Counted from the first letter of the stretch, positions 25,453 to 33,749 are shown. The stretch is DNA of 63,821 bases from Lachnospiraceae bacterium UBA7054 (GCA_002492725.1 DLAF01000063.1:1-63821); one strand, 5' to 3'. Notes: a model not told the origin generated them from the sequence alone. Translations and numbers: made by a program.

Positions 25453-26084
25453 TGAGGCGAATCGGCATCATGGGAGGCACTTTCAATCCCATTCACAACG
25501 CTCATCTATCTATCGCTGAAAAAGCGAGAGAGCAATTTGCTCTGGAAAAAGTGCTGTTTATGCCAAGCGGTGTGCCTTATATGAAGGATCAGCGGGAAAT
25601 TCTTTCTTTCGATAGCCGCTGCGAAATGACGGCACTCGCCATTGCGGATAATCCTTATTTTGAGTTATCCACTCTGGAAGCTGCTGATGCGGAACAGGGA
25701 AAAAACACCTACACTTATGAAACGCTGCAAAAACTACGGCGTTCTGACCCGGAAGCAGAATATTATTTCCTTCTGGGAGCGGACAGCCTGTATGCGATTG
25801 AGCACTGGAAAAATCCGTCGCTGATCTTTGAAAATTGTACGCTGCTTGCGGCGTTACGAGAACAGGATTATTGCCTGAGTAATCTGTCGGATCAGGTGCG
25901 ATATCTGCGTGAAAAATATAACGCGGTTGTTGAGATTTTGGAATTTGCCGGCATGGATGTATCTTCCACGCAGATTCGGAAGATGGTACAACGCAGAGAA
26001 TCCATTCGCGGGCTGGTACCGGAGGCGGTGGAGGCGTATATCCTGAAAAAGCATTATTATGAAAGAAAGGAAACCTTTCAATGA
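25452..26084 (+). CDS. nadD: Nicotinate-nucleotide adenylyltransferase
   Basis: NadD adenylates nicotinate mononucleotide to deamido-NAD, a late step of NAD synthesis. The 210-residue protein carries the nucleotidyltransferase motif GGTFNPIHNAHL at the N-terminus and SSTQIRKM toward the end, both expected in the family. The start is fixed by the TAATG overlap with yhbY. The last four bases overlap the yqeK start (ATGA), so translation of the two is coupled. Confidence 0.96.
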   Translation: MRRIGIMGGTFNPIHNAHLSIAEKAREQFALEKVLFMPSGVPYMKDQREILSFDSRCEMTALAIADNPYFELSTLEAADAEQGKNTYTYETLQKLRRSDPEAEYYFLLGADSLYAIEHWKNPSLIFENCTLLAALREQDYCLSNLSDQVRYLREKYNAVVEILEFAGMDVSSTQIRKMVQRRESIRGLVPEAVEAYILKKHYYERKETFQ

Positions 26085-26668
26085 GTCAGAGTCATTATCA
26101 ATCAGAACTGGAAAAGATTCGCCGCGCGATGGAAAAAGAATTGTCTGCCGGCCGTTATATCCATACCTTAGGGGTGTCTTACACCGCCGCCTCCTTGGCT
26201 ATGGCCCACGGCGAAGCCATGGAAAAGGCCATGACAGCCGGTATTTTACATGACTGCGCCAAATCCATGCACGGGTCGGAACTGGTAGCTATCTGCGAGA
26301 AGGCTCATCTCAATGTGACGGCTGTAGAGCGCAGCAATCCGACAGCACTTTTACATGCAAAAGCCGGAGCATACCTGGCAGAACATAAATATGGCGTGAC
26401 CGATGAGGATATACTAAATGCAATCCGTTATCACACCACCGGTCGGCCTGATATGAGTCGGCTGGAAAAAATCATATATATCGCCGATTATATTGAGCCG
26501 GGCAGAAAACAGCTTGCAGAGCTTGAGATGATCCGTCGGATCGCTTTTCAGGATCTGGACTGGACCATGGAAAAAATACTGGCAAACACACTGGCTTATC
26601 TACGCACCACAGATGGACAGGTGGATGATATGACAACCAAAACATATCAATTCTATAAAAGGCAGTAA
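26081..26668 (+). CDS. yqeK: HD-domain diadenosine tetraphosphate hydrolase YqeK
   Basis: YqeK proteins are HD-domain metalloenzymes that split Ap4A symmetrically into ADP. The 195-residue protein has the metal-ligand pattern H-x(n)-HD (RYIHTLGV, then GILHDCAK) and the later HTTGRPDMSRLEKIIYIADYIEPGR segment typical of the family. The gene order nadD-yqeK-rsfS is conserved across Firmicutes. Confidence 0.93.
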   Translation: MSQSHYQSELEKIRRAMEKELSAGRYIHTLGVSYTAASLAMAHGEAMEKAMTAGILHDCAKSMHGSELVAICEKAHLNVTAVERSNPTALLHAKAGAYLAEHKYGVTDEDILNAIRYHTTGRPDMSRLEKIIYIADYIEPGRKQLAELEMIRRIAFQDLDWTMEKILANTLAYLRTTDGQVDDMTTKTYQFYKRQ

Positions 26669-26731
26669 AATATCGCAATGACAAAACTGCTGCATCTCAA
26701 TACGACGAAAAAGAAAGGTAAGGTTATTGTT

Positions 26732-27091
26732 ATGGACACAAAACAAACCGCATTGGTTGCCGTAAATGCACTGGAGGACAAGAAAGCGGAAGATGTCCGC
26801 ATCATAGATATCAGTGAGATTTCGACGATTGCTGATTATTTCATTATTGCACACGGTACCAATAAGAGCCAGATACAGGCGATGGCCGACAATGTATCGG
26901 AAATTCTCGGGAAAGCAGGCGTCACCATGCGTCAGATAGAAGGCTATCAAAACGCAAACTGGGTTCTGATGGATTTTCAGGACGTTATCATTCATATTTT
27001 CGATCAGGAGAACCGCTTGTTTTATGATTTAGAGCGAATCTGGCGGGACGGTGTCCCCATTGAAAAGAGCGCGCTTTCCGAAACGGTATAA
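26732..27091 (+). CDS. rsfS: Ribosomal silencing factor RsfS
   Basis: RsfS binds ribosomal protein L14 on the large subunit and blocks subunit joining when nutrients are low. Family segments are DISEISTIADYFIIAHGTNKSQIQAM, GYQNANWVLMDFQDVIIHIF and the C-terminal YDLERIW. The frame is open from an ATG at 26678, but the protein family starts near the ATG at 26732, which has AGGTAAGG upstream. A bidirectional terminator follows. Confidence 0.94.
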   Translation: MDTKQTALVAVNALEDKKAEDVRIIDISEISTIADYFIIAHGTNKSQIQAMADNVSEILGKAGVTMRQIEGYQNANWVLMDFQDVIIHIFDQENRLFYDLERIWRDGVPIEKSALSETV

Positions 27092-27122
27092 ACAGCAGCA
27101 AAAAAGCCCCTGCACAAAAGGG

Positions 27123-27159
27123 AAAGGCTTCGGAGTATCCACTCCCGAAGCCTTTTCTT
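27123..27159. terminator. Bidirectional terminator between rsfS and the DUF378 gene
   Basis: AAAGGCTTCGG at 27123-27133 pairs with CCGAAGCCTTT at 27145-27155; a T-rich flank on the + side (TTTTCTT) and an A-rich flank (AAAAGGGAAA) on the other let it end transcription from both convergent genes. Confidence 0.88.
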
Positions 27160-27165
27160 GATCCG

Positions 27166-27387
27166 CTATGCTCTGCCTGATTCCGTCGCGTTTCCGGTAT
27201 ACATATAGAACGTAATGATATACAGTCCGGCAATACCTACCAGAGCGTAAATGATTCTGGAGAACCACGACATGTTACCAAACACAAATGCGACAAGGTC
27301 AAAGCTGAAAAGTCCGATCAACCCCCAGTTGAGAGCACCGATGATGGCAATCGTCAGGGCAAGACAGTCTAATGCTTTGTTTCTCAT
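27166..27387 (-). CDS. DUF378 two-helix membrane protein
   Basis: The 73-residue protein is nearly all membrane: LDCLALTIAIIGALNWGLIGLF and IIYALVGIAGLYIITFYMY. The NWGLIG motif in the first helix is diagnostic of DUF378, a family of unknown function found in Firmicutes. The frame opens at 27405, but the sequence AAGGGGGAAG nine bases before the ATG at 27387 favours the shorter form. It is a single-gene unit pointing against the ribosome-linked operon. Confidence 0.88.
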   Translation of the reverse strand: MRNKALDCLALTIAIIGALNWGLIGLFSFDLVAFVFGNMSWFSRIIYALVGIAGLYIITFYMYTGNATESGRA

Positions 27388-27531
27388 GTTTTCTTCCCCC
27401 TTCATAAGACATCAATCCTTCTTCGCAAACAAGAACTACGATTAGATTTCCGGATCATAGTCGTCAGTCAAACCGGCAATTATGATCACTAGCTAGTATG
27501 CGCGAAGCGATGTATCCTATGCTGGAAAATT

Positions 27532-28152
27532 TTAATGCTTGTAAAGTCTAAAAACACCAAATACCTTACCCAGGATCTGGCAGTCATTTACGATAATAGG
27601 ATCCATATCATCATTCTCCGGCTGCAGACGAACATGACCATTTTCTTTATAAAAAGTCTTTACGGTTGCGGAATCGTCAATCAACGCCACTACAGTATCG
27701 CCGTTATCCGCCGTCTGGCAGCATTTGACAAAAATCTGATCGCCGCTGTAAATGCCGACGTTTATCATGGAATCTCCCTTTACCCGCAATACAAAAGATT
27801 CGCCGCTTGGCACCATGTCAGCCGGTACGGGAAAGTAGCTCTCGATATTCTGCTCTGCAAGAATGGGTGCCCCGGCGGCCACCTGACCGATCACGGGCAG
27901 AGAAACCATCTCTGTACGAACCATTTGAAAATTGTCATCACAAATCTCAATGGCACGGGGTTTCGTGGGATCACGCCTGATGTAACCGTTTTTTTCCAAC
28001 GTCTCTAAGTGTGAGTGGACAGATGAAGTCGATTTTAAGTTGACAGCCTCGCAAATTTCGCGAACGGCAGGCGGATAGCCTCTTTTTAATATCTCATCTT
28101 TAATATAATCCAGAATCTGCTGTTGCTTTACGGTAATTTTTCCCTGCGCCAT
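27532..28152 (-). CDS. lexA: SOS repressor LexA
   Basis: LexA represses SOS genes and cleaves itself when RecA filaments form. The 206-residue protein has an N-terminal winged helix (REICEAVNLKSTSSVHSHLETLEKNGYI), the A93-G94 self-cleavage bond in QVAAGAP, and the catalytic dyad S128 (KGDSM) and K165 (ATVKTF). The frame is open to a start at 28227, but ATG at 28152 fits the family and has AAGGATAAGG upstream. It faces away from a LysM protein gene whose promoter carries SOS boxes. Confidence 0.97.
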   Translation of the reverse strand: MAQGKITVKQQQILDYIKDEILKRGYPPAVREICEAVNLKSTSSVHSHLETLEKNGYIRRDPTKPRAIEICDDNFQMVRTEMVSLPVIGQVAAGAPILAEQNIESYFPVPADMVPSGESFVLRVKGDSMINVGIYSGDQIFVKCCQTADNGDTVVALIDDSATVKTFYKENGHVRLQPENDDMDPIIVNDCQILGKVFGVFRLYKH

Positions 28153-28255
28153 AGTAAAATCCTTATCCTTTCCCTTACAAAATTTACTTTTTACACTGAT
28201 CTTGGTCAGTGATCCGACATACTGCAATTTTTTGCATATTAACTAGTATGCGTAT

Positions 28256-28284
28256 AGTATATCACAGGCTACCCTAAAAAGCAA
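28256..28284 (-). promoter_or_regulatory. Promoter of lexA
   Basis: On the - strand TTGCTT (28279-28284) and TATACT (28256-28261) have a 17-base spacer. The leader to the lexA ATG is about 100 nt. A degenerate SOS-like sequence CGAACAAATATTCA (- strand, 28295-28308) lies just upstream and could give weak autoregulation. Confidence 0.65.
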
Positions 28285-28327
28285 ACATATATTCTGAATA
28301 TTTGTTCGATTTTTTCCAAAACAGGTA

Positions 28328-28380
28328 TTGACTTTCGAAAGCACGTTCGATATAATATGCTCATAAAGAACATGCGTTCG
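28328..28380 (+). promoter_or_regulatory. SOS-regulated promoter with two LexA boxes
   Basis: TTGACT (28328-28333) and TATAAT (28351-28356) are 17 bases apart. The spacer contains CGAAAGCACGTTCG (28336-28349), one base from the Firmicutes SOS box CGAAC-N4-GTTCG, and a second box with a perfect GAAC-ATGC-GTTC core lies just after the start point (28368-28379). LexA bound here would block initiation of the LysM gene. Confidence 0.88.
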
Positions 28381-28432
28381 CAACATTTGTTCTGTTTTCT
28401 TATTGAATTGAAGGAGAGGAGTTGGACAGAAT

Positions 28433-28828
28433 ATGGCACAGCAATACAGAACCGCACAGGATATCAGAAGCGAGAGACGTATCCGTAATAATCGCATTCG
28501 CAGAATACGGGAGATCAGGAAAAATTTCCTATTATTAATTATGACACTTTGTCTGGTCATCACTACCTCCATTGCCTTCAGCTCTTTCCGTTCCGATGCA
28601 AAAAGCAATCCGGCAAAGGAAACCTACCGCTACTATAAGAGCATTACTGTGTCACAACACGATACGCTCTGGTCGATTGCGGATACTTATATGGATGAGA
28701 TGCACTATGACTCCAAACAGGATTATATTAACGATGTTATGCACATCAATAACCTGAAAAATGACGCGATTTACGCTGACGCGCACCTGATCGTGCCATA
28801 TTATGCAGAAGCGGTCACAACGCCGTAA
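28433..28828 (+). CDS. LysM-domain membrane protein, YneA-like SOS division inhibitor candidate
   Basis: The 131-residue protein has a very basic cytoplasmic tail with repeated arginines (SERRIRNNRIRRIREIRK), one transmembrane helix (FLLLIMTLCLVITTSIAFSSF), and an extracytoplasmic LysM-like domain (VSQHDTLWSIADTYM and a DVMHINNLKNDAIYADAHLIVP half) that should bind peptidoglycan. That layout and the divergent position to lexA match YneA of Bacillus, which halts septation during DNA damage. Sequence similarity to YneA itself is not obvious beyond LysM, so the function is inferred from layout plus SOS boxes. Confidence 0.85.
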   Translation: MAQQYRTAQDIRSERRIRNNRIRRIREIRKNFLLLIMTLCLVITTSIAFSSFRSDAKSNPAKETYRYYKSITVSQHDTLWSIADTYMDEMHYDSKQDYINDVMHINNLKNDAIYADAHLIVPYYAEAVTTP

Positions 28829-28891
28829 GACGGAGGAGCAGACCAAAAGCTTACCGGCTGTTATTTTGAGACAGTAGACGCCGGGAACGAT

Positions 28892-28921
28892 TTGACGAAA
28901 CAGGCAGACAGGGTGTATCAT
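28892..28921 (+). promoter_or_regulatory. Likely promoter of the WYL regulator gene
   Basis: TTGACG at 28892-28897 and TATCAT at 28916-28921 are 18 bases apart. The start would be about 45 bases before the ATG at 28975. Confidence 0.55.
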
Positions 28922-28974
28922 AAGAAAAAATTTTATTCTGAATATGTTTTTGCCAACGGTAGGAATCAATTGTT

Positions 28975-29892
28975 ATGAAAATTGACCGCATGATCGGCAT
29001 TTTGTCGATCCTATTACAAAAGGAAAAGGTTACCGCACCCTATCTTGCGGAGAAATTCGAGGTTTCACGCCGCACTATTAATCGCGATATCGAAGCGCTT
29101 TGCATGGCAGGGATTCCACTGGTGACGGAACCTGGGCACGGCGGCGGTATCTCCATTATGGAAGGTTATCATATAGAACACGCTCTGTTCACATCTGCGG
29201 ACATGCAGGCAATCCTCGCAGGACTACGGGGCCTTGACAGTGTGAGTGGAACGAACCGTTATCAGCAGTTAATGGAAAAGTTATCAGCAGGAACCTCAAA
29301 CCTCTTAACTGCAGACACCCATATTCTGATTGATCTTTCTTCCTGGTATAAATCCGCCCTGTCCCCGAAAATAGAACTCCTGCACGGCGCAATCCTTACA
29401 GGAAACAAAGTTTCTTTTACTTATTTTTCTCCCAAAGGCGAATCTGTAAGGACAGTAGAACCTTATTATCTGGTATTTCAATGGGCTGGCTGGTATCTCT
29501 GGGGATGGTGCAGTGAGAGAGAGGACTTTCGTCTGTTTAAACTGATGCGTATGACTAAACTGTGTCTGCAGGAACCCTTTCAAAAAAGATCCGTCTTGCC
29601 GCCTGATCTTAGCGCTGACCGAGTCTTTCCTCCAACGTATCAGGTCAAGGCTAAGATCCATCCTTCCTTTCAATGGCGGTTGGTGGAGGAATTTGGTCCC
29701 GAATGCTTTCAAGTACTGCCTGACGGGATGCTGCTTTTTTCCGCAGACTTTTCCGACCGAAACAATGTTGTTGGGTGGATTGCTTCTTTTGGCGGCGGTG
29801 CACAGCTTCTGGAGCCTGCAGAATTGAGGGAGGATGTGTTGCGCTTTGCGGAAGATATTCGCCGTAACTATATGACTGATTCCGAAACATGA
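28975..29892 (+). CDS. HTH-WYL domain transcriptional regulator (YafY-like)
   Basis: The 305-residue protein has a DeoR-type helix-turn-helix (VTAPYLAEKFEVSRRTINRDIEALCMAGIPL, about residues 20-50), a small linker, and a WYL domain around residues 140-200 with the literal signature in WAGWYLWGWC. WYL domains sense nucleic-acid or nucleotide-like ligands in several systems. The neighbouring GyrI-like gene downstream is a frequent partner of such YafY-like regulators. The stop lies four bases into the region where the next unit's operator-like palindrome begins. Confidence 0.92.
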   Translation: MKIDRMIGILSILLQKEKVTAPYLAEKFEVSRRTINRDIEALCMAGIPLVTEPGHGGGISIMEGYHIEHALFTSADMQAILAGLRGLDSVSGTNRYQQLMEKLSAGTSNLLTADTHILIDLSSWYKSALSPKIELLHGAILTGNKVSFTYFSPKGESVRTVEPYYLVFQWAGWYLWGWCSEREDFRLFKLMRMTKLCLQEPFQKRSVLPPDLSADRVFPPTYQVKAKIHPSFQWRLVEEFGPECFQVLPDGMLLFSADFSDRNNVVGWIASFGGGAQLLEPAELREDVLRFAEDIRRNYMTDSET

Positions 29893-29923
29893 CATACAGA
29901 TGTCGTGTTTGTTCTGCTATGAT
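29891..29923 (+). promoter_or_regulatory. Extended -10 promoter with a dyad before the GyrI-like gene
   Basis: TGC-TATGAT at 29915-29923 is an extended -10 element; the -35 match is poor. The hyphenated palindrome GACAT-ACAG-ATGTC at 29891-29904 overlaps the -35 position, a plausible operator for the WYL regulator encoded just upstream. Confidence 0.45.
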
Positions 29924-29960
29924 GTTAGGGAAACAGAGCGCTAGAGAGGAGAATTACAAA

Positions 29961-30596
29961 ATGGCATTCGATTATAAGAAAGAATACAAGGAATTTTATC
30001 TGCCCAAAAGCAAACCGTCACTTGTCACCGTTCCGCCCATGAACTTTATCGCGGTGCGCGGGAAGGGCAATCCGAACGAGGAGGGCGGCGCGTATAAACA
30101 GTCCATCGGTCTGCTTTACGGCATCGCTTTTACCATCAAGATGAGCAAGATGGGAGACCACCGGATCGAAGGCTATTTTGACTTTGTCGTGCCGCCTCTG
30201 GAGGGTTTATGGTGGCAGGAAGGCACAGTCGGCATCGATTATGCCAGAAAAGAGGATTTTGAGTGGATCTCCATGATCCGCCTGCCTGATTTCGTGACCA
30301 AAGCGGAATTTGACTGGGCGATTGCGGAAGCGTCTGCAAAGAAAAAGTCGGATTTTTCAAAGGTAGAATTTTTGCCCTATGACGAAGGTCTGTGTGTACA
30401 GTGTATGCACATCGGCCCCTATGACGATGAACCTGCCACCATCGAAATGATGGATGATTTTGCCAAAGAACAGGGCTATATCACCGATCTGGAAGGAGCG
30501 CGCCGCCACCATGAGATCTACTTAAGCGATGTCAGAAAATGTAATCCGAAAAACTTAAAGACAGTGATACGTCATCCCGTGAAACAGGAGGCTTAA
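29961..30596 (+). CDS. GyrI-like small-molecule binding domain protein
   Basis: The 211-residue protein matches the GyrI-like effector-binding family: the start DYKKEYKEFYLPKSKPSLVTVPPMNFIAVRGKGNPNE, a middle IEGYFDFVVPPLEGLWW, and a MHIGPYDDEPATIEMM segment. Stand-alone members can bind or hydrolyse small cyclic compounds or act as toxin/drug binders; which applies here is unknown. The frame opens at 29889, but the AGAGAGGAGA site before the ATG at 29961 decides the start. It pairs with the WYL regulator gene. Confidence 0.9.
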   Translation: MAFDYKKEYKEFYLPKSKPSLVTVPPMNFIAVRGKGNPNEEGGAYKQSIGLLYGIAFTIKMSKMGDHRIEGYFDFVVPPLEGLWWQEGTVGIDYARKEDFEWISMIRLPDFVTKAEFDWAIAEASAKKKSDFSKVEFLPYDEGLCVQCMHIGPYDDEPATIEMMDDFAKEQGYITDLEGARRHHEIYLSDVRKCNPKNLKTVIRHPVKQEA

Positions 30597-30666
30597 CAAG
30601 CCTTTCCCGTGTAGGGCTGTCAGCGGAAAGCGGGAGTGAGAGAGCAGCAGTGAGAGTGGCAGAATC

Positions 30667-31650
30667 TCAGCCCTTCTCCTCCAGTGTTTCGATATTTTTT
30701 TCACATTCCTCAATCTGCACAGATAAGGACTTTAGGTTACATTTTCTTACCAAAAACTTTGCCGCTGTATTTTCGGAGTTGATAAAGTACCGCCAAATGC
30801 TCTTGACGGAAATGACAATTAATAGGATACCAAACAGCAGAGAAAACCTATATAGAATATAACATCCTGCCGGCAACAGCGGAATACATAGCAACGCGCT
30901 TCTTTTGAGTTCGTGAAACCTCCGTTCTAATATGTCCAGCCGCATTTGTTCCGCCCGCAGTTCGTAATCGCTATCGTATCGCTGTTTCGTATTATGTTGT
31001 TTCCCATCATAACAATCGCCGGATTTTTGAGGAACAGGTCTTTCATTCTCTGATTCTTCCATCACCACATTTTTGATACCGCCGGCGCCAAAGAACCGTA
31101 TCGCCGCAACCACCAGCAAAAGAATCCCGATATATATCCTGTCTTTTATTTTTCCGAAATCTTTCTCTACAATCACAAAGGAAGTGATAAGGCTCTCCAT
31201 CCGAAAGCCATCCATCGATTCATACCATGCCAGATTGATATCGATTGGCGGCTCGATGATTTTTCCTTCAAAAGAGACGGCTTCGCCGTGCCCTTCTTCA
31301 AAAGCTTCCAATTGATTGAGCAAAGATTTACTGTGTGCCATAATACACAGGTAGGATTCTTTCCCGACGGGAATGGTATAGACATCATATGACTTACCCA
31401 CAAGGTTCAAATACCCCTGACTCATGCCGGAAAACTTATTGCTGCCATACATACGCTTCCCGATATAAGTATCTATATTACCGGTTACATAGGCTCCCTC
31501 CTTGAGATCGCGCTCCTGCATGGTATTTAAATCCAGCGCATTGTGATATTGATAAGCTGCGTGAAGACCTTTCCCTAAAAAAATCATGCCAACTATGAAT
31601 AAGATAGCCGTCAATATTTCTTTTTTTGTTATAAATATATGATATTTCAT
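30667..31650 (-). CDS. Unknown membrane protein, 327 residues
   Basis: I do not recognise a named family. There is one N-terminal transmembrane helix (ILTAILFIVGMIFLGKGLH, about residues 12-30), an extracytoplasmic domain of about 140 residues, a second helix near residue 172 (IYIGILLLVVAAIRFFG), a charged cytoplasmic stretch with a coiled-coil tendency (LRAEQMRLDILERRFHELKR), and two more helices near residues 252-280. The site AAAGGGTGG precedes the ATG. It is a single gene between the GyrI-like gene and the recombinase gene, and is convergent with the former. Confidence 0.78.
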   Translation of the reverse strand: MKYHIFITKKEILTAILFIVGMIFLGKGLHAAYQYHNALDLNTMQERDLKEGAYVTGNIDTYIGKRMYGSNKFSGMSQGYLNLVGKSYDVYTIPVGKESYLCIMAHSKSLLNQLEAFEEGHGEAVSFEGKIIEPPIDINLAWYESMDGFRMESLITSFVIVEKDFGKIKDRIYIGILLLVVAAIRFFGAGGIKNVVMEESENERPVPQKSGDCYDGKQHNTKQRYDSDYELRAEQMRLDILERRFHELKRSALLCIPLLPAGCYILYRFSLLFGILLIVISVKSIWRYFINSENTAAKFLVRKCNLKSLSVQIEECEKNIETLEEKG

Positions 31651-31755
31651 TGTCCACCCTTTTTACAATATTAACCATAGGATTTATTTTTCATTTACAT
31701 GATAGTGCTTACTCTGGTAAGAGTAGCAGTTATAGGAATAAATAAAAGATTCTTC

Positions 31756-31791
31756 CAACTATGAAACAAATACACATTTATTTCATAGTTG
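31756..31791. repeat. 36-bp near-perfect palindrome beside the recombinase gene
   Basis: CAACTATGAAA (31756-31766) and TTTCATAGTTG (31781-31791) are perfect 11-base inverted arms; inside them AAAT and ATTT pair again around ACAC. It begins four bases after the recombinase stop codon. On the - strand it could act as that gene's terminator, but the tail GGAAGAATCTTTT is weak. A recombination or protein-binding site is an alternative. Confidence 0.7.
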
Positions 31792-31794
31792 AAT

Positions 31795-32862
31795 TCAACT
31801 TTCCCGCAGTTTTACCGCCTTAGCCGCCTTCCTGCGGTTCTGGTCCTTAATTGCAGCATAATGCTTTCTGGTGGTTCCTACATCGGAGTGACCAAGAACG
31901 TCCGCCACCAGATAAATATCCTCCGTTTCCTGATAAAGGCTGGTGCCAAAGGTGGACCGCAGCTTATGCGGCGTGATTTTTTTCTGGGGAACAAAGGCTT
32001 TCGCATACTTGCTCACCAAATCTTCCACGGCATGCACGCTGATTCTTTTTTTCTGTAAGGAGAAAAACAGCGCGTTTTCTTCTCCGGCGAGGGCTAGCGG
32101 CGCAATCTGTGCACGCGGCCCCTCTATGTAATCCAAAAGGGCTTTCTCAACTTCTTCGCCAAAATATAACACAGCCTCGTTTCCGCCCTTGCGGATGACG
32201 CGGATGCTGTTTTCGCGGAAATTCACGTCATTTAAATCAAGGCCCACGCATTCCGACACGCGGATGCCGGTGCCCAAAAACAGGGTTACTATAGCAATAT
32301 CCCGCACCTTAGTCTTCAAAAAGAAATCTTTTTTCTTTCCCGACAAACTGTTTTCATAAGTTTCCAGGCTGTCTAAGAAAATTGCTACCTCGTCAGGTTC
32401 CAGATGAATGATGGCTTTCTCATGGAGCTTCGGCATGTCCACCTGCATAGCCACATTTCTGGTAAGCAGCTCCTTTTTGTAAAAATAATCTAGAAAACTG
32501 CGCAGGGAGGACATTTTACGGGCAATACTGCTTGCGCCATTTTTCTGTCCGGTTCCTTCCGTCACATAATATTTTAAATATTCCTGGTATTCCTCGATAT
32601 CAATCGCAGTCAAACGGTCGATATCCGCAAGGCTGATATCCCGCATATTCTTTTGGGCAAGCGCAGGATTTTGCTCCATCAAAAACCGCAGAAAGACCTG
32701 CAGATCATAGGCATAAGAAATGCGTGTCTTTGCGCTTGTTTTTGCCTCTACCGCCCGAAAGTAATCCCTCGCATAAGGCGGCAGCTCCGCAAGCATATTC
32801 CGCAGCTGTATCGTGTAGCCCGTTGCAATCTGTTCATGATATGTATGATTTTTACCGGCCAT
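31795..32862 (-). CDS. XerS-like tyrosine recombinase
   Basis: The 355-residue protein has a SAM-like N-terminal core-binding domain and a C-terminal catalytic domain with all tyrosine recombinase residues: R in GTGIRVSECVG, K in VIRKGG, HKLR, the late H in LGHSDVGTTRKHY, and the nucleophilic Y in RKHYAA. Length and general form resemble XerS, the single-recombinase chromosome dimer resolution enzyme of streptococci and lactococci, more than phage integrases. No phage, transposon or attachment genes surround it, which supports a housekeeping role. The - strand sequence GGTATAATTT about 40 bases upstream could be its -10. Confidence 0.9.
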   Translation of the reverse strand: MAGKNHTYHEQIATGYTIQLRNMLAELPPYARDYFRAVEAKTSAKTRISYAYDLQVFLRFLMEQNPALAQKNMRDISLADIDRLTAIDIEEYQEYLKYYVTEGTGQKNGASSIARKMSSLRSFLDYFYKKELLTRNVAMQVDMPKLHEKAIIHLEPDEVAIFLDSLETYENSLSGKKKDFFLKTKVRDIAIVTLFLGTGIRVSECVGLDLNDVNFRENSIRVIRKGGNEAVLYFGEEVEKALLDYIEGPRAQIAPLALAGEENALFFSLQKKRISVHAVEDLVSKYAKAFVPQKKITPHKLRSTFGTSLYQETEDIYLVADVLGHSDVGTTRKHYAAIKDQNRRKAAKAVKLRES

Positions 32863-32926
32863 TTCAGTTTCCTCATTTTTGTATCGTTTCGCTGTTTTTT
32901 ACAGCCAAATTATACCTGCTTCACAG

Positions 32927-33667
32927 TTATTGATGTATGTTATGGTTTTCCGCCTTTTCCCAACCATCCATCCCGCTGCCTAAAATCGCGGTAAACATCC
33001 GTTCTTTTACGCCCGGCGCTTCCAGGTTGATTTGCTGTACCAGATTTTTTACGGTTTCCCGTTTGGTATGCCCGTCTGCAGGACAGAGACTTTTCACCAC
33101 GGGCACATTATTTTTGCGCACGAAACCAATCACGTCCGCTTCATTCATATACAGTAGCGGCCGAATGACTGTTATCTGCGTGCGATCCAGATATGTCACG
33201 GGTCGAAAGGTATGAAAACGTCCCTCATAAATTAACGACATCATCATCGTTTCCACTACGTCGTCCTTATGGTGCGCGTAGGCCACCTTATTGCAGCCCA
33301 TGGCTTTCATGGCGTCGTTTAAGGCACCCTTGCGCATTTTTGCGCACAGCGAACAGGGATTCGTCTCTTTCCTGTCCTCAAAAACAATCTTTGCGATATC
33401 TGTTTTTATGATCCGATATTCCACGTCAAGTGTTTGACACAGCGCTTCGATCGCGGAAAGATCGAGGTTTCCAAAACCCAAGTCCACCGTCACCGCACAC
33501 AGGTCAAACGGAATGGGGTAAAACCGCCGCAGCCCCTGCAGGGCATAGAGCAGGGTCAGGCTGTCCTTTCCGCCGGAAATGCCCACTGCGATGTGATCAT
33601 TTGGTTCAATCATATGATAGTCATCCACGGCCTTCCTCACAAGGCTGTATACCTGCTGTAATCTCAT
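32927..33667 (-). CDS. TtcA-like PP-loop ATPase, probable tRNA thiolation enzyme
   Basis: The PP-loop SGGKDS at about residues 33-38 marks the N-type ATP pyrophosphatase fold that adenylates a tRNA base before sulphur insertion. CSLC (CSLCAKMRKG) plus a further cysteine in KSLCPADGHTKRE gives the three-cysteine iron-sulphur site of TtcA, which makes 2-thiocytidine in tRNA. In Firmicutes relatives may act on other positions. The frame opens at 33688 with TTG, but the ATG at 33667 starts right before the conserved RLQQVYSLVRKAVDDY helix, so I prefer it. Confidence 0.88.
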   Translation of the reverse strand: MRLQQVYSLVRKAVDDYHMIEPNDHIAVGISGGKDSLTLLYALQGLRRFYPIPFDLCAVTVDLGFGNLDLSAIEALCQTLDVEYRIIKTDIAKIVFEDRKETNPCSLCAKMRKGALNDAMKAMGCNKVAYAHHKDDVVETMMMSLIYEGRFHTFRPVTYLDRTQITVIRPLLYMNEADVIGFVRKNNVPVVKSLCPADGHTKRETVKNLVQQINLEAPGVKERMFTAILGSGMDGWEKAENHNIHQ

Positions 33668-33749
33668 GCCGTTTGCTTCTTTCTGCAATTTCTGAAAGCT
33701 CTGCTTATTGCCCTATATTCTTCTTTCGTGTCAATTCCATTTTAGGGTA

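Noticed and set aside
27493..28252. 10-base direct repeat CTAGTATGCG on both sides of lexA
   Set aside because: It is short, lexA is a core gene and no mobile-element gene is present; most likely chance.
31756..31791. Palindrome as a proven dif site
   Set aside because: The arms do not resemble known dif arms and the centre is 14 bases, longer than expected; kept only as a hypothesis.
31795..32862. Recombinase as mark of a prophage or integrative element
   Set aside because: No phage, conjugation or excisionase genes, tRNA or att repeats are near it, and the protein resembles housekeeping XerS.
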